This document shows positions 5,885 to 15,399 of a DNA stretch of 43,118 nucleotides, piece by piece; within the stretch, counting starts at the first letter, position 1, and each line of letters starts with the position of its first letter. The position numbers were made by a program, and so were the translations under genes. Below the pieces are notes generated by a model, which worked only from the letters and a program-made list of their open reading frames with translations, was not told the DNA's origin and searched no databases. Source of the stretch: a virus; the IMG/VR virus record IMGVR_UViG_3300010885_005968, positions 1-43,118 of that record. One strand, given 5' to 3'.

Positions 5885-8079
5885 TGGCAACTGAAACAAA
5901 TCCAACTAACTCTTCGGTTCAGCAGCCCGGAAATCCAACTTCAACCGCAGATAGTATAGCCGCAGCTACAGCAGCAGAAAATGATTATATATTTAACAAT
6001 CAACCTGAAGGAGAAGATAATCCTCTTAATGCTTATAAATCTTTTAACTATCTTTTTACATTAGCTGTAATACCACAAAGTATGTATAATTCTGGAAATT
6101 ATCCGCCGCCAAATCGATTACCAAATATTGTAATAAGATCTCAAGGAGATTGGGGAAATTGTCAACGAGTTGTTACTGAGTTTGGTGCTTTTGATTATTT
6201 TATAGATAATCTAATTATGACTGGCTCTTTAGCTCCTGATAAAGATGTTGGTATGACAGTAAATTCTATAAACTTTACATTTACAGTTACTGAACCGTAT
6301 AGTATGGGATTATTTTTAGAAACATTAAATATGGGATCAATACAAGCGGGTTATAAACATATAGGAGATGCAACATTTGTTCTTGCAATAGAATTTGCAG
6401 GTTATATGGATGACGATGTTCCTAGAATTAACTCCTCTCTAACAAAATATATAACTTTTGGTTTTGCCGGAAACGGTATTGTTATGAGTGTAACAAATGC
6501 CGGAGCAGTATATCAATGTGACGCCCGCGCCCAATCTAATAGAACAATAGACGATAGTAACAGTCGAGTTCCTCATAATTTTCAAACACACGGAATCACA
6601 GTAGAAGATCATTTATCAAAAAATTTAAAAGGAAGTCTTCAATTTGCTCTTAACAGGGCATTAAAAGAACAAATAACTGATAAAACTTTAGACGCGACAG
6701 ATACAGTTGAAATAAATTTTCCACCTAATCCAAATTTACCTGGTGTACCAAATAATATAGGTAAAGCTGTATTATTTGATAATTTTAATTCAGCCGGAGC
6801 TCAACCTCAACCTGATTTAGTTAAATTATACAACAAGTCAACTAAAATTTATGATGAAAAATATCCTGTTAAGGAAGATCGTGTATTTCCTATACCTAAA
6901 GGTACTCCGATAACTTCTGCAATAACTGAAATCATATTGCGTAGTGACTATATAACTAAACAAATGGACGGCGGACAGTTTAACACTGACAGCAACGGAA
7001 TGATAAATTGGTTTATTATTAGACCTAGAAATGAATATGGTGCTTTTAATCCACAACTGAATAGGAATAATATGAAGTGGATATATGATGTTATGCCATG
7101 GAAAATTACTATTGATAAATTTTTACCACCAGGTACACAACCGCCAGGATATGATCAACTAACACGTTACATACCAAAAGTATACAACTACATCTATACT
7201 GGAAAAAATACTGAAGTACTTTCTTGGAAAATAACATATGATGCAGCATTTACTCAAATGCTTCCTACAGATTTAGGTACTAATACAGGATCATCGATAT
7301 CTAATCAAAGAGGCGATAGTGATATATTTCAATTAGGAAAAAAACTAGCAAGTGCAATTAGTGTAGGATCGGGCGAACCGTCTCCAATAGTGGCATTGCA
7401 CGGAATAAAGGAATTATTAACTACAGGTAATGTAGGTAGCGGTACAGATACTAATCCAATTATAACTAACAGGATATTAGATAGTATTATTAGAGGCGGC
7501 AGCAAGGCCCAACAACGATTAGACATGGTTATTAGAGGAGATCCTTTTTGGTTACCAAATGATCCTTGGGCAAATAAGAAATTCCAATCTACTAATTTTT
7601 TTAAAAATAGTGACGATACTAATAATGTATTTTCTGGAGGTACTTATATAATAGCAAATTTTAGAACTCCTATTGATTTAGATCCTGTATCGGGAAATTA
7701 CAAATTTGCCGTAACATTAGATACAGTCAGTGGTATTTACCAAGTATTAAAAATCATAAGCAGATTTGAAAAAGGAAAATTTACACAATCTTTTGAAACA
7801 ACACGATTAGCTGCTCAACTTACTACAAGTGGTCAAGGTTCGGGATTTGGAATTGGACCAGGAATTGGCGGTGGTTTTCAACAAGCAGGTGCGACCTTTT
7901 TACTATCTGCTCTCGGCGGACTTTTTGGAGGAAGTGGTGTGTTTGGGTCGGGCCTATCTCTTCCAGGAATGGTTGGAGGGTTGCTTGGATCAGCGGTTGG
8001 TGGATTAGTTGATGAAATATCTTCAGGTATCGGTGAAGTTGTTGGAGATTTTGGATCAGGTTCTGAAGAAGAAGAATAA
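5884..8079 (+). CDS. Virion structural protein, candidate baseplate hub component
   Basis: This 731-residue protein cannot be given a firm T4 name. It resembles large structural proteins found between gp53 and gp5 in marine T4-like phages. The position next to the spike gp5, and the absence of a recognisable gp27, suggest the hub role, but that is inference. Visible parts are a low-complexity N-terminus, a domain with NPLNAYKSFNYLFTLAVIP and TEPYSMGLFLETL (about 45-230), a region with PITSAITEIILRSDYI, a conserved VYNYIYTGKNTEVLSWKITYD (about 437-457), and a C-terminal Gly-rich hydrophobic tail (about 650-725) ending in SEEEE. The tail (LLSALGGLFGG, MVGGLLGSAVGGLV) recalls the N-terminus of the gp48-like protein. 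The start overlaps the gp53 stop. Confidence 0.75.
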   Translation: MATETNPTNSSVQQPGNPTSTADSIAAATAAENDYIFNNQPEGEDNPLNAYKSFNYLFTLAVIPQSMYNSGNYPPPNRLPNIVIRSQGDWGNCQRVVTEFGAFDYFIDNLIMTGSLAPDKDVGMTVNSINFTFTVTEPYSMGLFLETLNMGSIQAGYKHIGDATFVLAIEFAGYMDDDVPRINSSLTKYITFGFAGNGIVMSVTNAGAVYQCDARAQSNRTIDDSNSRVPHNFQTHGITVEDHLSKNLKGSLQFALNRALKEQITDKTLDATDTVEINFPPNPNLPGVPNNIGKAVLFDNFNSAGAQPQPDLVKLYNKSTKIYDEKYPVKEDRVFPIPKGTPITSAITEIILRSDYITKQMDGGQFNTDSNGMINWFIIRPRNEYGAFNPQLNRNNMKWIYDVMPWKITIDKFLPPGTQPPGYDQLTRYIPKVYNYIYTGKNTEVLSWKITYDAAFTQMLPTDLGTNTGSSISNQRGDSDIFQLGKKLASAISVGSGEPSPIVALHGIKELLTTGNVGSGTDTNPIITNRILDSIIRGGSKAQQRLDMVIRGDPFWLPNDPWANKKFQSTNFFKNSDDTNNVFSGGTYIIANFRTPIDLDPVSGNYKFAVTLDTVSGIYQVLKIISRFEKGKFTQSFETTRLAAQLTTSGQGSGFGIGPGIGGGFQQAGATFLLSALGGLFGGSGVFGSGLSLPGMVGGLLGSAVGGLVDEISSGIGEVVGDFGSGSEEEE

Positions 8080-8098
8080 TCTATAAGGAAATTTAAAA

Positions 8099-11000
8099 AT
8101 GACAAGATCGTCGGAACAATCAATATCAGCACTTAGGATGGATGCTGGCCCCCATATCGGCAGAATCGTTAGTAATGTAGATCCTCATAGGCAAGGTGCA
8201 GTACAAGTAGAGTTATTAGGTAGTGTTGGCGACCAGCGCGGTATGGATCAACAGGTTTTTACTGTTAGATACGCTAGTCCTAGCTTTGGATCTACAGACG
8301 TCGAACACGATGCTACTAACACACAAGACTATCATGGCACCCAACAGAGTCACGGTTTTTGGTCACCTCCGCCTAATACTGGCTCTCTAGTAATGTGTGT
8401 CTTCATTGGTGGTGATCCTGGACAAGGATATTATTTTAGTTGTATACAAGATCAACATATGAATCAAAGTGTTCCTGGTATAGCTTCAACTAAACAGGTT
8501 AAGAAACAATATAAATCTTACGATCCCGATAGTGGAGATTGGTCCAAGACTACAGATACTGAAAGCCTAACAGACAAAGGATCGCAGTTACCAGTTAGTG
8601 AAATAAATCGTCCTAGTGCAAAAGGTATGCAACCTGACACTAGTAAAATGGAAAAACCAGTTAATAGTGCTAGAGTTAGTCAATTAGCAGCACAGGGACT
8701 ACTTGATGATCCGTATAGAGGTACACATACGAGCAGTGCTAGAAGAGAAAGTCCAAGCAATGTACACGGATGGTCTACTCCAGGACCGTTAGACAAAACT
8801 CCAGGTGCACCAACAAGAGCAGTAGGTCCTAGAGATACACAAGCTACTAAACATACAGCACGTCGGCCAGGTCATTCTTTCATAATGGATGATGGTGACG
8901 AAACACATCTTAGAAAAAGCAAACCAGGAAGCGGTCCAGCAGAATATGCTAACCTACAAGCAGGCGAAACTGGTGGTGATGTTATGCTACCAAAGGATCA
9001 ACAGATAAGGATAACAGCAGCCAATGGTGCGCAATTTATTATGCACTCTTCGGAAGATTTTATCCATATACATAACTCAAAAGGAACTGCTTGGGTTGAA
9101 ATGACCAGCAACGGAAAGATCGATATCTATACTGCGGATTGTGTAAGTGTCCACACTGAAGCAGATTATAATATTACTTCAGATAGAGATATTAATTTAC
9201 ACGCTGGTCGAACAGTTAACATTTATGCCGATCACGATGTTAATTTACATTCAAAAACTGAAACACATATCAAAGCTGACACCAACATACATATGAGTGC
9301 TAGTACCCATATAGCTGTCAATGCCGAAGGTGGTTCTCTTACTTTAATGTCTGATGACGTTGCTAATATCGTATCAAAAGATGTTAGAGTCGATACTAAC
9401 AATTTAGAAGTCTTATCAAAAGGCCATATACATATGACCAGTGATGAAGATACTAACATAACCGCTGTACAGATGTTTTTGAAATCAATGGCTGATATGC
9501 ACGTAACTGCTTCAGGTGCTATATTGCATACATCTGCACAATCACATTTAGTAACTTATAGCAAAGCTATCATACATTCGTACGGCACTATTGATATGAG
9601 ATCAGATGATATGTTCAGTGCATCAGGTAGTGATATGGCATTTACTTCCGATGGGCCTGTGTCAGTTACAGCATCTGGTGGTAACATGGATTTGTTCTCT
9701 AGTGCTCAAACTAATTTAATAAACAGTGATTACGCACTAACATCTAGCGGTGCGATATCTCTTACGTCATCAGGTGGGGATATAAAATTACAAGGATCTC
9801 CAAACGTTCAACTTAACAGCGGAGCTGGTAGAACAACAACCGATCCAGGAAGAAAGAAAGGTCCTGTTGAAGCCGCAACTGACGCATTTAATCTAAGATT
9901 AGCTGCCGAAAACCCAGAAGCAACAAGTCCAATAACCGCAGTACAGGCTGGTGAAGCACACGAAGCAACTGGACATAAACCGCATCCTACTAAAGTTACA
10001 GCCAGTACAGTTAAACAAGTTCCACATACTGGATATGGTAGAGCTGCTACAACACGAGTTCCTGGACCACAACCGTATGATGGACATGAACATCTCAATC
10101 CTCCGGGACATACGCAAGACCTCACAGACAAACATAATTCAGATCAACCATATAATAAAGATGAAGAAAAGAAGCAAATTTCTCATCCAGATGACATGGA
10201 AAATCTTCCAAACGGTAATCGCAAGCAAGGTGCAAATGTACACGGCAATCGACGCAATCCTTACCCCCATCATCCGTCGCCCGGCAGTGATCCAAGCACA
10301 AACGTTACCAGTCACGAAAGCCAAATTAGTAATAGAGGTACTCCAACTGACTGGGTACAGGATCAAGAATTTATGGGAGATGTAGCATCGCTATCAGGAA
10401 AACTAGGTATTACTGTATCCGAATTGTTGGCTATATTTGCTGCGGAAACGGGTTCAGGAACATTAGATCCTAGCAAGACTAACGGCGATGGTTGTGTTGG
10501 TCTTGTGCAGATTTGTAAATCTACAAATCCACAAACAGGAAAAACTAGCTATGATGAATTAGCAGCACGTAGTCCTAAGGAAGCTGCTGATGATAATCTA
10601 AGTCCAGAAGGATTAAGGAAGCTAACTAGACATCGACAGATGTTTTGGATTGACAAGTATTTTGATCTCATACTACCAAGCGGGCCTGGGATATTTCCAA
10701 CTGAAGATAGGGTTTGTTATATCTGGATGGCGTTGTCAGCAGGTACTGATTCAAGCAAATTGATCACAAAGAATACCATTTATCCCTTCTCCGACAGTCG
10801 CTGTAAACGCAATTCAGGTTGGCAAGATCCAACACAGAATAATGATTGTACTGTTAAAAAAGCCTGCACTTGGTTAAGATGGTATGAGAAGCAATACATT
10901 ACTCCCAAGCTTGGTTCAAAGAGTTTCAGTCCAGATTTATCATCTGGGCCAGGATCAACTATACAACCCGGACCGTCAGCAGGTGCTCCGTCTCCGGGTA

Positions 11001-11380
11001 GTGTTGATAGCAACTTTCCTGGTAAAGTACAAGAAAGTACTATGCCAGCAGGAGCTCCAGGAGTACCAAACAGTGCCCGTTGGTCTTGGTATAACGACAA
11101 ATATATCGCAGTCGATATTACTGGACAGCCTGTTGATTCGTCTGGAGCACAAGTTTCTCCTGATGCAGCGTTTAGCAAGCCTCAAGATTTAAGTCCACCA
11201 TCTCCGCCGTCAATACCATCTACTGGTGGATTACCGGCTAATTTGATGTCAGGATTAAATCCAAATGGTACAGAAATACTAGGCAAGGATTTACTATCAA
11301 CTGCTAGCGGATTAGCAAAAACAGCCACTTCGACTGTGAAAAAGACTATATCTTCTAAATTGCCTAAATTATTAGGATAA
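8099..11380 (+). CDS. gp5: gp5 baseplate central spike with lysozyme-like domain
   Basis: gp5 is the trimeric membrane-piercing spike of the tail. This version has 1093 residues (T4 575). An OB-fold-like N-terminus spans about 15-120 (IGRIVSNVDPHRQGAVQV, then TGSLVMCVFIGGDPGQGYYF). A linker follows with SSARRESPSNVHG. From about 261 (FIMDDGDETHLRK) to about 576 the repeating D-I-x-L-x-A pattern indicates a triple-stranded beta-helix of VgrG/gp5 type. A His/Pro-rich linker leads to a C-terminal region (about 751-938) with IFAAETGSGTLDPS and GLVQI, which looks like a lytic transglycosylase or lysozyme with Glu783 as candidate catalytic residue. In T4 the lysozyme lies before the helix, so the order differs. 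The tail is Pro/Ser-rich and ends in an amphipathic segment. AAGGAA precedes the ATG. Confidence 0.88.
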   Translation: MTRSSEQSISALRMDAGPHIGRIVSNVDPHRQGAVQVELLGSVGDQRGMDQQVFTVRYASPSFGSTDVEHDATNTQDYHGTQQSHGFWSPPPNTGSLVMCVFIGGDPGQGYYFSCIQDQHMNQSVPGIASTKQVKKQYKSYDPDSGDWSKTTDTESLTDKGSQLPVSEINRPSAKGMQPDTSKMEKPVNSARVSQLAAQGLLDDPYRGTHTSSARRESPSNVHGWSTPGPLDKTPGAPTRAVGPRDTQATKHTARRPGHSFIMDDGDETHLRKSKPGSGPAEYANLQAGETGGDVMLPKDQQIRITAANGAQFIMHSSEDFIHIHNSKGTAWVEMTSNGKIDIYTADCVSVHTEADYNITSDRDINLHAGRTVNIYADHDVNLHSKTETHIKADTNIHMSASTHIAVNAEGGSLTLMSDDVANIVSKDVRVDTNNLEVLSKGHIHMTSDEDTNITAVQMFLKSMADMHVTASGAILHTSAQSHLVTYSKAIIHSYGTIDMRSDDMFSASGSDMAFTSDGPVSVTASGGNMDLFSSAQTNLINSDYALTSSGAISLTSSGGDIKLQGSPNVQLNSGAGRTTTDPGRKKGPVEAATDAFNLRLAAENPEATSPITAVQAGEAHEATGHKPHPTKVTASTVKQVPHTGYGRAATTRVPGPQPYDGHEHLNPPGHTQDLTDKHNSDQPYNKDEEKKQISHPDDMENLPNGNRKQGANVHGNRRNPYPHHPSPGSDPSTNVTSHESQISNRGTPTDWVQDQEFMGDVASLSGKLGITVSELLAIFAAETGSGTLDPSKTNGDGCVGLVQICKSTNPQTGKTSYDELAARSPKEAADDNLSPEGLRKLTRHRQMFWIDKYFDLILPSGPGIFPTEDRVCYIWMALSAGTDSSKLITKNTIYPFSDSRCKRNSGWQDPTQNNDCTVKKACTWLRWYEKQYITPKLGSKSFSPDLSSGPGSTIQPGPSAGAPSPGSVDSNFPGKVQESTMPAGAPGVPNSARWSWYNDKYIAVDITGQPVDSSGAQVSPDAAFSKPQDLSPPSPPSIPSTGGLPANLMSGLNPNGTEILGKDLLSTASGLAKTATSTVKKTISSKLPKLLG

Positions 11381-11399
11381 GTAATGAAGGGGGTAAAAA

Positions 11400-11840
11400 A
11401 TGGCAGTACAAGGTTATAACAATTTAGTTGTAGGCAAAGTTAATGCTGACCCCTATCATAAAAATTTCCAACCTAAAACTTATAAAGGTTTTAGTACTAT
11501 TAGTCCAGCAGCCAATAATGGTGCTTTATATGATTTAGAATTGATCAAACAAGATTTGATCAATCACTTCCATATAAAGAAAGGCGAGAAGCTAGAAAAT
11601 CCAACATTTGGAACTATCATATGGGATATGCTTTTTGAACCCCTTACTGATCAGCTTAAACAATTAATAACTAATGATGTTAATGTTATCATTAATAGCG
11701 ATCCTAGGATTAAAGTATTATCCAGCGTTATTACACAGGTAGATAAAGGTATACAACTAGAATTCACACTGTTATATGTACCTTATAATATACAACAAAG
11801 TATGCAGTTTACATTCGATCAAAACAATGGTTTGATTTAA
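11400..11840 (+). CDS. gp25: gp25 baseplate wedge subunit
   Basis: The 146-residue protein (T4 132) shows the gp25/GpW family signature: LENPTFGTIIWDMLFEP, then QLKQLITNDVNVII and DPRIKVLSS. gp25 is the sheath-initiating wedge protein conserved in phages and type VI secretion (TssE). EKLENPTFGT contains the conserved helix-turn before the EPR-like FEP. The strong ribosome binding site GAAGGGGG lies before the ATG. It is followed by a 53-base gap containing a late promoter candidate. Confidence 0.92.
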   Translation: MAVQGYNNLVVGKVNADPYHKNFQPKTYKGFSTISPAANNGALYDLELIKQDLINHFHIKKGEKLENPTFGTIIWDMLFEPLTDQLKQLITNDVNVIINSDPRIKVLSSVITQVDKGIQLEFTLLYVPYNIQQSMQFTFDQNNGLI

Positions 11841-11863
11841 TTAAACTAGCACTTTATAGTTAA

Positions 11864-11871
11864 AATAAATA
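11864..11871 (+). promoter_or_regulatory. Late promoter candidate before gp6
   Basis: AATAAATA, a match to the marine NATAAATA late element, ends 22 bases before the gp6 ATG. It lies in one of the few real intergenic gaps of the plus-strand block (11841-11893). The spacing allows a short leader, although the ribosome binding site (CAGGATG) is modest. Confidence 0.45.
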
Positions 11872-11893
11872 AAGTAAACAGGATGTGTGATCT

Positions 11894-14800
11894 ATGTCAG
11901 TAACTAGCCGCCAAAACAAATTATTTTTATCTGAAGATTGGACCAAGATCTATCAGACATTTACTAATGCTGATTTTACTAGTTATGATTTTGAAAACAT
12001 ACGCAGAGTAATGATAACCTATCTCAGGGAGAATTTTCCCGAGAGTTTCAATGATTATATTGAATCTAGTGAATATCTTGCTCTAATTGATTTGATCGCT
12101 TTTTTTGGACAGAGCCTTGCATATCGTTTAGATTTTAATGCTAGAGAAAATTTCCTAGAATTAGCTGAACGCCGTGAGAGCGTGTTAAGACTTGCTAATT
12201 TAATAAGCTATAATCCCAGCCGAACGACCGCAGCTAGCGGACTTTTAAAAATACAAAGTTTAACAACTAGTGAAAACATCATTGATTCTAATGGTATTGG
12301 ATTAGGAAACGTACAAGTTTCTTGGAATGATTCTTCTAACACTAACTGGTTTGATCAATTTACTAAGATAATGAATGCCGCATTTATTGAAAACATAAAT
12401 TTCGGAAACCCACTATCTAGTGCAAATATTAATGGATTATATACAGAACAGTACAAACTAAACAGCTATATAACCGATCTCCCAATATTTCCATTTTCCG
12501 CAACAGTTGCAGGTAACGGATATAATTTTGAAGCTGTGAGTACTATCATATCTTATGATCCTGTATCTCAAAAGAGTGTTGTAAAAGAAGATATTCCACA
12601 AAACGGAAATCAAGTTTCTCTAATTTACACTGACGACGGTCAAGGTTATGGTAGTGTTAATACTGGGTTTTATATGCATTTTAGACAGGGTACACTGACA
12701 CAAAATACTTTCTCAATTAACAATCCGGTAAGCAATCAAATTGTCAATGTAGCAGCAACGAATATCAATAATGATGACGTTTGGTTATATCAGTTAGACA
12801 AAAATGGATTAGAATCGATAGCTAATCTATGGACACAAGTTCCCTCAGTTAACGGAAACAATGTGATTTATAACAGCATTGATAAGACTAAAAAGAATAT
12901 TTATTTTGTACAGACTACTGCTAATGACAGTGTAGCTTTAAACTTTGCTGATGGTATTTTTGGTAATCTACCAAAAGGAACATTTAGAGTATATTATAGG
13001 ACCAGCAATGGAATGAACTATACAATACATCCAGCAGATATGAGTACAATTATTGTAAACATACCTTATCTTTCTAAATCTAATACTATAGAAAAGTTAA
13101 AATTAATACTGTCATTAGAAGTATCAGTAACTAATTCGTCTGCGACTGAATCAAATGCTGAAATCAAACAAAATGCTCCAGCATCATTTTATACTCAAAA
13201 CAGGATGATAACCGGTGAAGATTACAATCTAGCACCACTTGCAGTAAGCCAGAATATTGCTAAGATCAAAGCAATCAACCGCACATCTAGCGGAATAAGC
13301 AGGAACTTTGATCTAATTGATGCTAGCGGCACTTATAGCAGTACTAGTATTTTCTGCACTGACGGAATACTCTATAGAGAGAAAACATTAAACTCATTTA
13401 AGTTTACATTTAATAGCACGATTGATATCCAAGAAATCATATTAAATCGGATCCAACCTCTAGCATCTCTTGCAACTATGCGAGATTTTTACTATTCTGA
13501 ATTTAACAAACAGACATTATACGATCCAAGTGATCCGTCGATATTTTGTCAAATAACTACAGGATATAATCAAAGCAATGGTTATATCGGAAAGACTAGC
13601 GATAGATCACCTCTTGCTGTTATATACACCCAAACTACACTAAGATTTTTACAGCCTGGAGCATTAGTAAAGTTTGTGCCGCCAGCCGGAAAGTATTTTA
13701 CTAATAAAGGTACTATAACTAGCACTCCAACTACAACAACAACTGATAGAATATGGGCAAATGTTGTTTCAGTTTCTGGAGATGGTACGGGTGTCAATAA
13801 TACGGGACGAGTTAATTCGAGTTCTAATAGTTTAGGTACGATAACATTTGGACAAAAGATACCTAACGGTGCAGTACTTTCACAAATAATTCCAATTTTC
13901 TTAAATTATCTATCTGATGATATAAAATCTGTAATGAATAATTTAATCTTTAATTATAGATATTTTGGTTTGAGATACGACATTGAATTGGGAATTTGGT
14001 CAATAATACAGGATAGGAATCTAAATCTCCTAGATAACTGGAGCAATGGTTATGCCGGAAACAATGATGGTCAAAAGTTAGATAGTAGCTGGTTAATAGC
14101 ATTTGAAACTGACGGAACTAACTATACTGTTTCATATAGAGGCATCGAATATTTCTTTGAATCAATAATGGAAAATCGATTTTATTTTGATGGAACTAGG
14201 AAAATATACGACACATCAACCGGAGCAATACAGCGAGATAAGATTTCTGTATTAAAAATTAATACGTTACCAAATACTAATTCACCATTGGCTACAGATT
14301 ATCCTTGGCAAATAATAGGCAACGTTTTAGAAAACAGCGGATACGCAAGTTCAAAAGTTGTTAAAGTTACATTCTATGACAATAACGATGACGGATTGCC
14401 TGACAATCCAGATGCATTTAGCATCATCGTTGATCCACCAACAGTAACTTCATCTGGTTTAACTAATTATAATTTTGTGTTTTTTGAAAAATACATCACT
14501 GACAATTATACAGAAGATTATCGTTATGTAAGTAACGACGATGATATGTTCTTGATATTCGTTGATGAAACTTATGCTTCAAATTTAAGCCAATATAATG
14601 ATGGTCAGCTATTTTATTTTTATAATGCTGATATGGTCAAGAAGTATAATAAAGCATCGGGTTTGTTAACTGTAACACTAGACTATTATGCTAATGTCGG
14701 AAGGACAGATCTATACTTCCATTACCTACACAACGCAGATTCTACAACTAGGATTGATCCTAGTTCAACTAATATAATTGATGTCTATCTATTAACAAAA

Positions 14801-15379
14801 GATTATGATGTACAGTATAGAAACTGGATCATAGGAAATACAGACGTAAAACCATTGCCTCCAACAAGCACTCAATTATTAACTACTTACGGTGTAACAT
14901 TAAATGCTATAAAAAGCATTAGTGACGAAGTAATTTATCACCCAGTTGAATACAAGTTGCTATTTGGTGAGAAATCTGATCTTAGATTACAGGCTAAATT
15001 TTTAGTGATCAAGAATACAGAACAGGTTATTACAGACAACAATGTCAAAGCTAGAGTGATACAACTCATAAATCAATTCTTTGCTCTAGGTAACTTTGAT
15101 TTTGGTGATACTTTCTATTTTACAGAATTATCGTCTTATATAATGAATCAGTTAACTCCGTATATTACTACTTTTGTGATAGTACCAACAGCGAGTGATC
15201 AGGTTTATGGAAGTTTACAAGAATTAACATCTAATCCAAACGAAATTTTTATTAGCTGTGCTACAGTTAATGATGTTGCTATCGTAGAATCAATAACAGC
15301 AACAAATCTAAAATCAGCTGGATACGTATTAACTACATCAAATGTTGACGTAACATCAACGAATTTAAAAAGCGGATAA
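11894..15379 (+). CDS. gp6: gp6 baseplate wedge protein
   Basis: gp6 forms the inner ring that links baseplate wedges. The N-terminus is diagnostic: NIRRVMITYLRENFPESFND, SSEYLALIDLIAFFGQSLAY and DFNARENFLELAERRESVLR (about residues 34-100), as in gp6/J-family proteins. The C-terminus with KARVIQLINQFFALGNFDFG and YFTELSSYIMNQL (about 1055-1095) also matches. The protein is 1161 residues against 660 in T4; the extra is a middle region (about 590-1000), typical of marine relatives. The DNDDGLPDNPDAF segment may bind calcium. It ends 20 bases before the giant gene. Confidence 0.93.
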   Translation: MSVTSRQNKLFLSEDWTKIYQTFTNADFTSYDFENIRRVMITYLRENFPESFNDYIESSEYLALIDLIAFFGQSLAYRLDFNARENFLELAERRESVLRLANLISYNPSRTTAASGLLKIQSLTTSENIIDSNGIGLGNVQVSWNDSSNTNWFDQFTKIMNAAFIENINFGNPLSSANINGLYTEQYKLNSYITDLPIFPFSATVAGNGYNFEAVSTIISYDPVSQKSVVKEDIPQNGNQVSLIYTDDGQGYGSVNTGFYMHFRQGTLTQNTFSINNPVSNQIVNVAATNINNDDVWLYQLDKNGLESIANLWTQVPSVNGNNVIYNSIDKTKKNIYFVQTTANDSVALNFADGIFGNLPKGTFRVYYRTSNGMNYTIHPADMSTIIVNIPYLSKSNTIEKLKLILSLEVSVTNSSATESNAEIKQNAPASFYTQNRMITGEDYNLAPLAVSQNIAKIKAINRTSSGISRNFDLIDASGTYSSTSIFCTDGILYREKTLNSFKFTFNSTIDIQEIILNRIQPLASLATMRDFYYSEFNKQTLYDPSDPSIFCQITTGYNQSNGYIGKTSDRSPLAVIYTQTTLRFLQPGALVKFVPPAGKYFTNKGTITSTPTTTTTDRIWANVVSVSGDGTGVNNTGRVNSSSNSLGTITFGQKIPNGAVLSQIIPIFLNYLSDDIKSVMNNLIFNYRYFGLRYDIELGIWSIIQDRNLNLLDNWSNGYAGNNDGQKLDSSWLIAFETDGTNYTVSYRGIEYFFESIMENRFYFDGTRKIYDTSTGAIQRDKISVLKINTLPNTNSPLATDYPWQIIGNVLENSGYASSKVVKVTFYDNNDDGLPDNPDAFSIIVDPPTVTSSGLTNYNFVFFEKYITDNYTEDYRYVSNDDDMFLIFVDETYASNLSQYNDGQLFYFYNADMVKKYNKASGLLTVTLDYYANVGRTDLYFHYLHNADSTTRIDPSSTNIIDVYLLTKDYDVQYRNWIIGNTDVKPLPPTSTQLLTTYGVTLNAIKSISDEVIYHPVEYKLLFGEKSDLRLQAKFLVIKNTEQVITDNNVKARVIQLINQFFALGNFDFGDTFYFTELSSYIMNQLTPYITTFVIVPTASDQVYGSLQELTSNPNEIFISCATVNDVAIVESITATNLKSAGYVLTTSNVDVTSTNLKSG

Positions 15380-15399
15380 TCTTGGAGTATTAACATATA

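Noticed and set aside
9899-10385. Overlapping open frames on both strands inside gp5
   Set aside because: They lie in other frames of the well-supported gp5 linker, have no ribosome binding sites and show biased, low-information composition.
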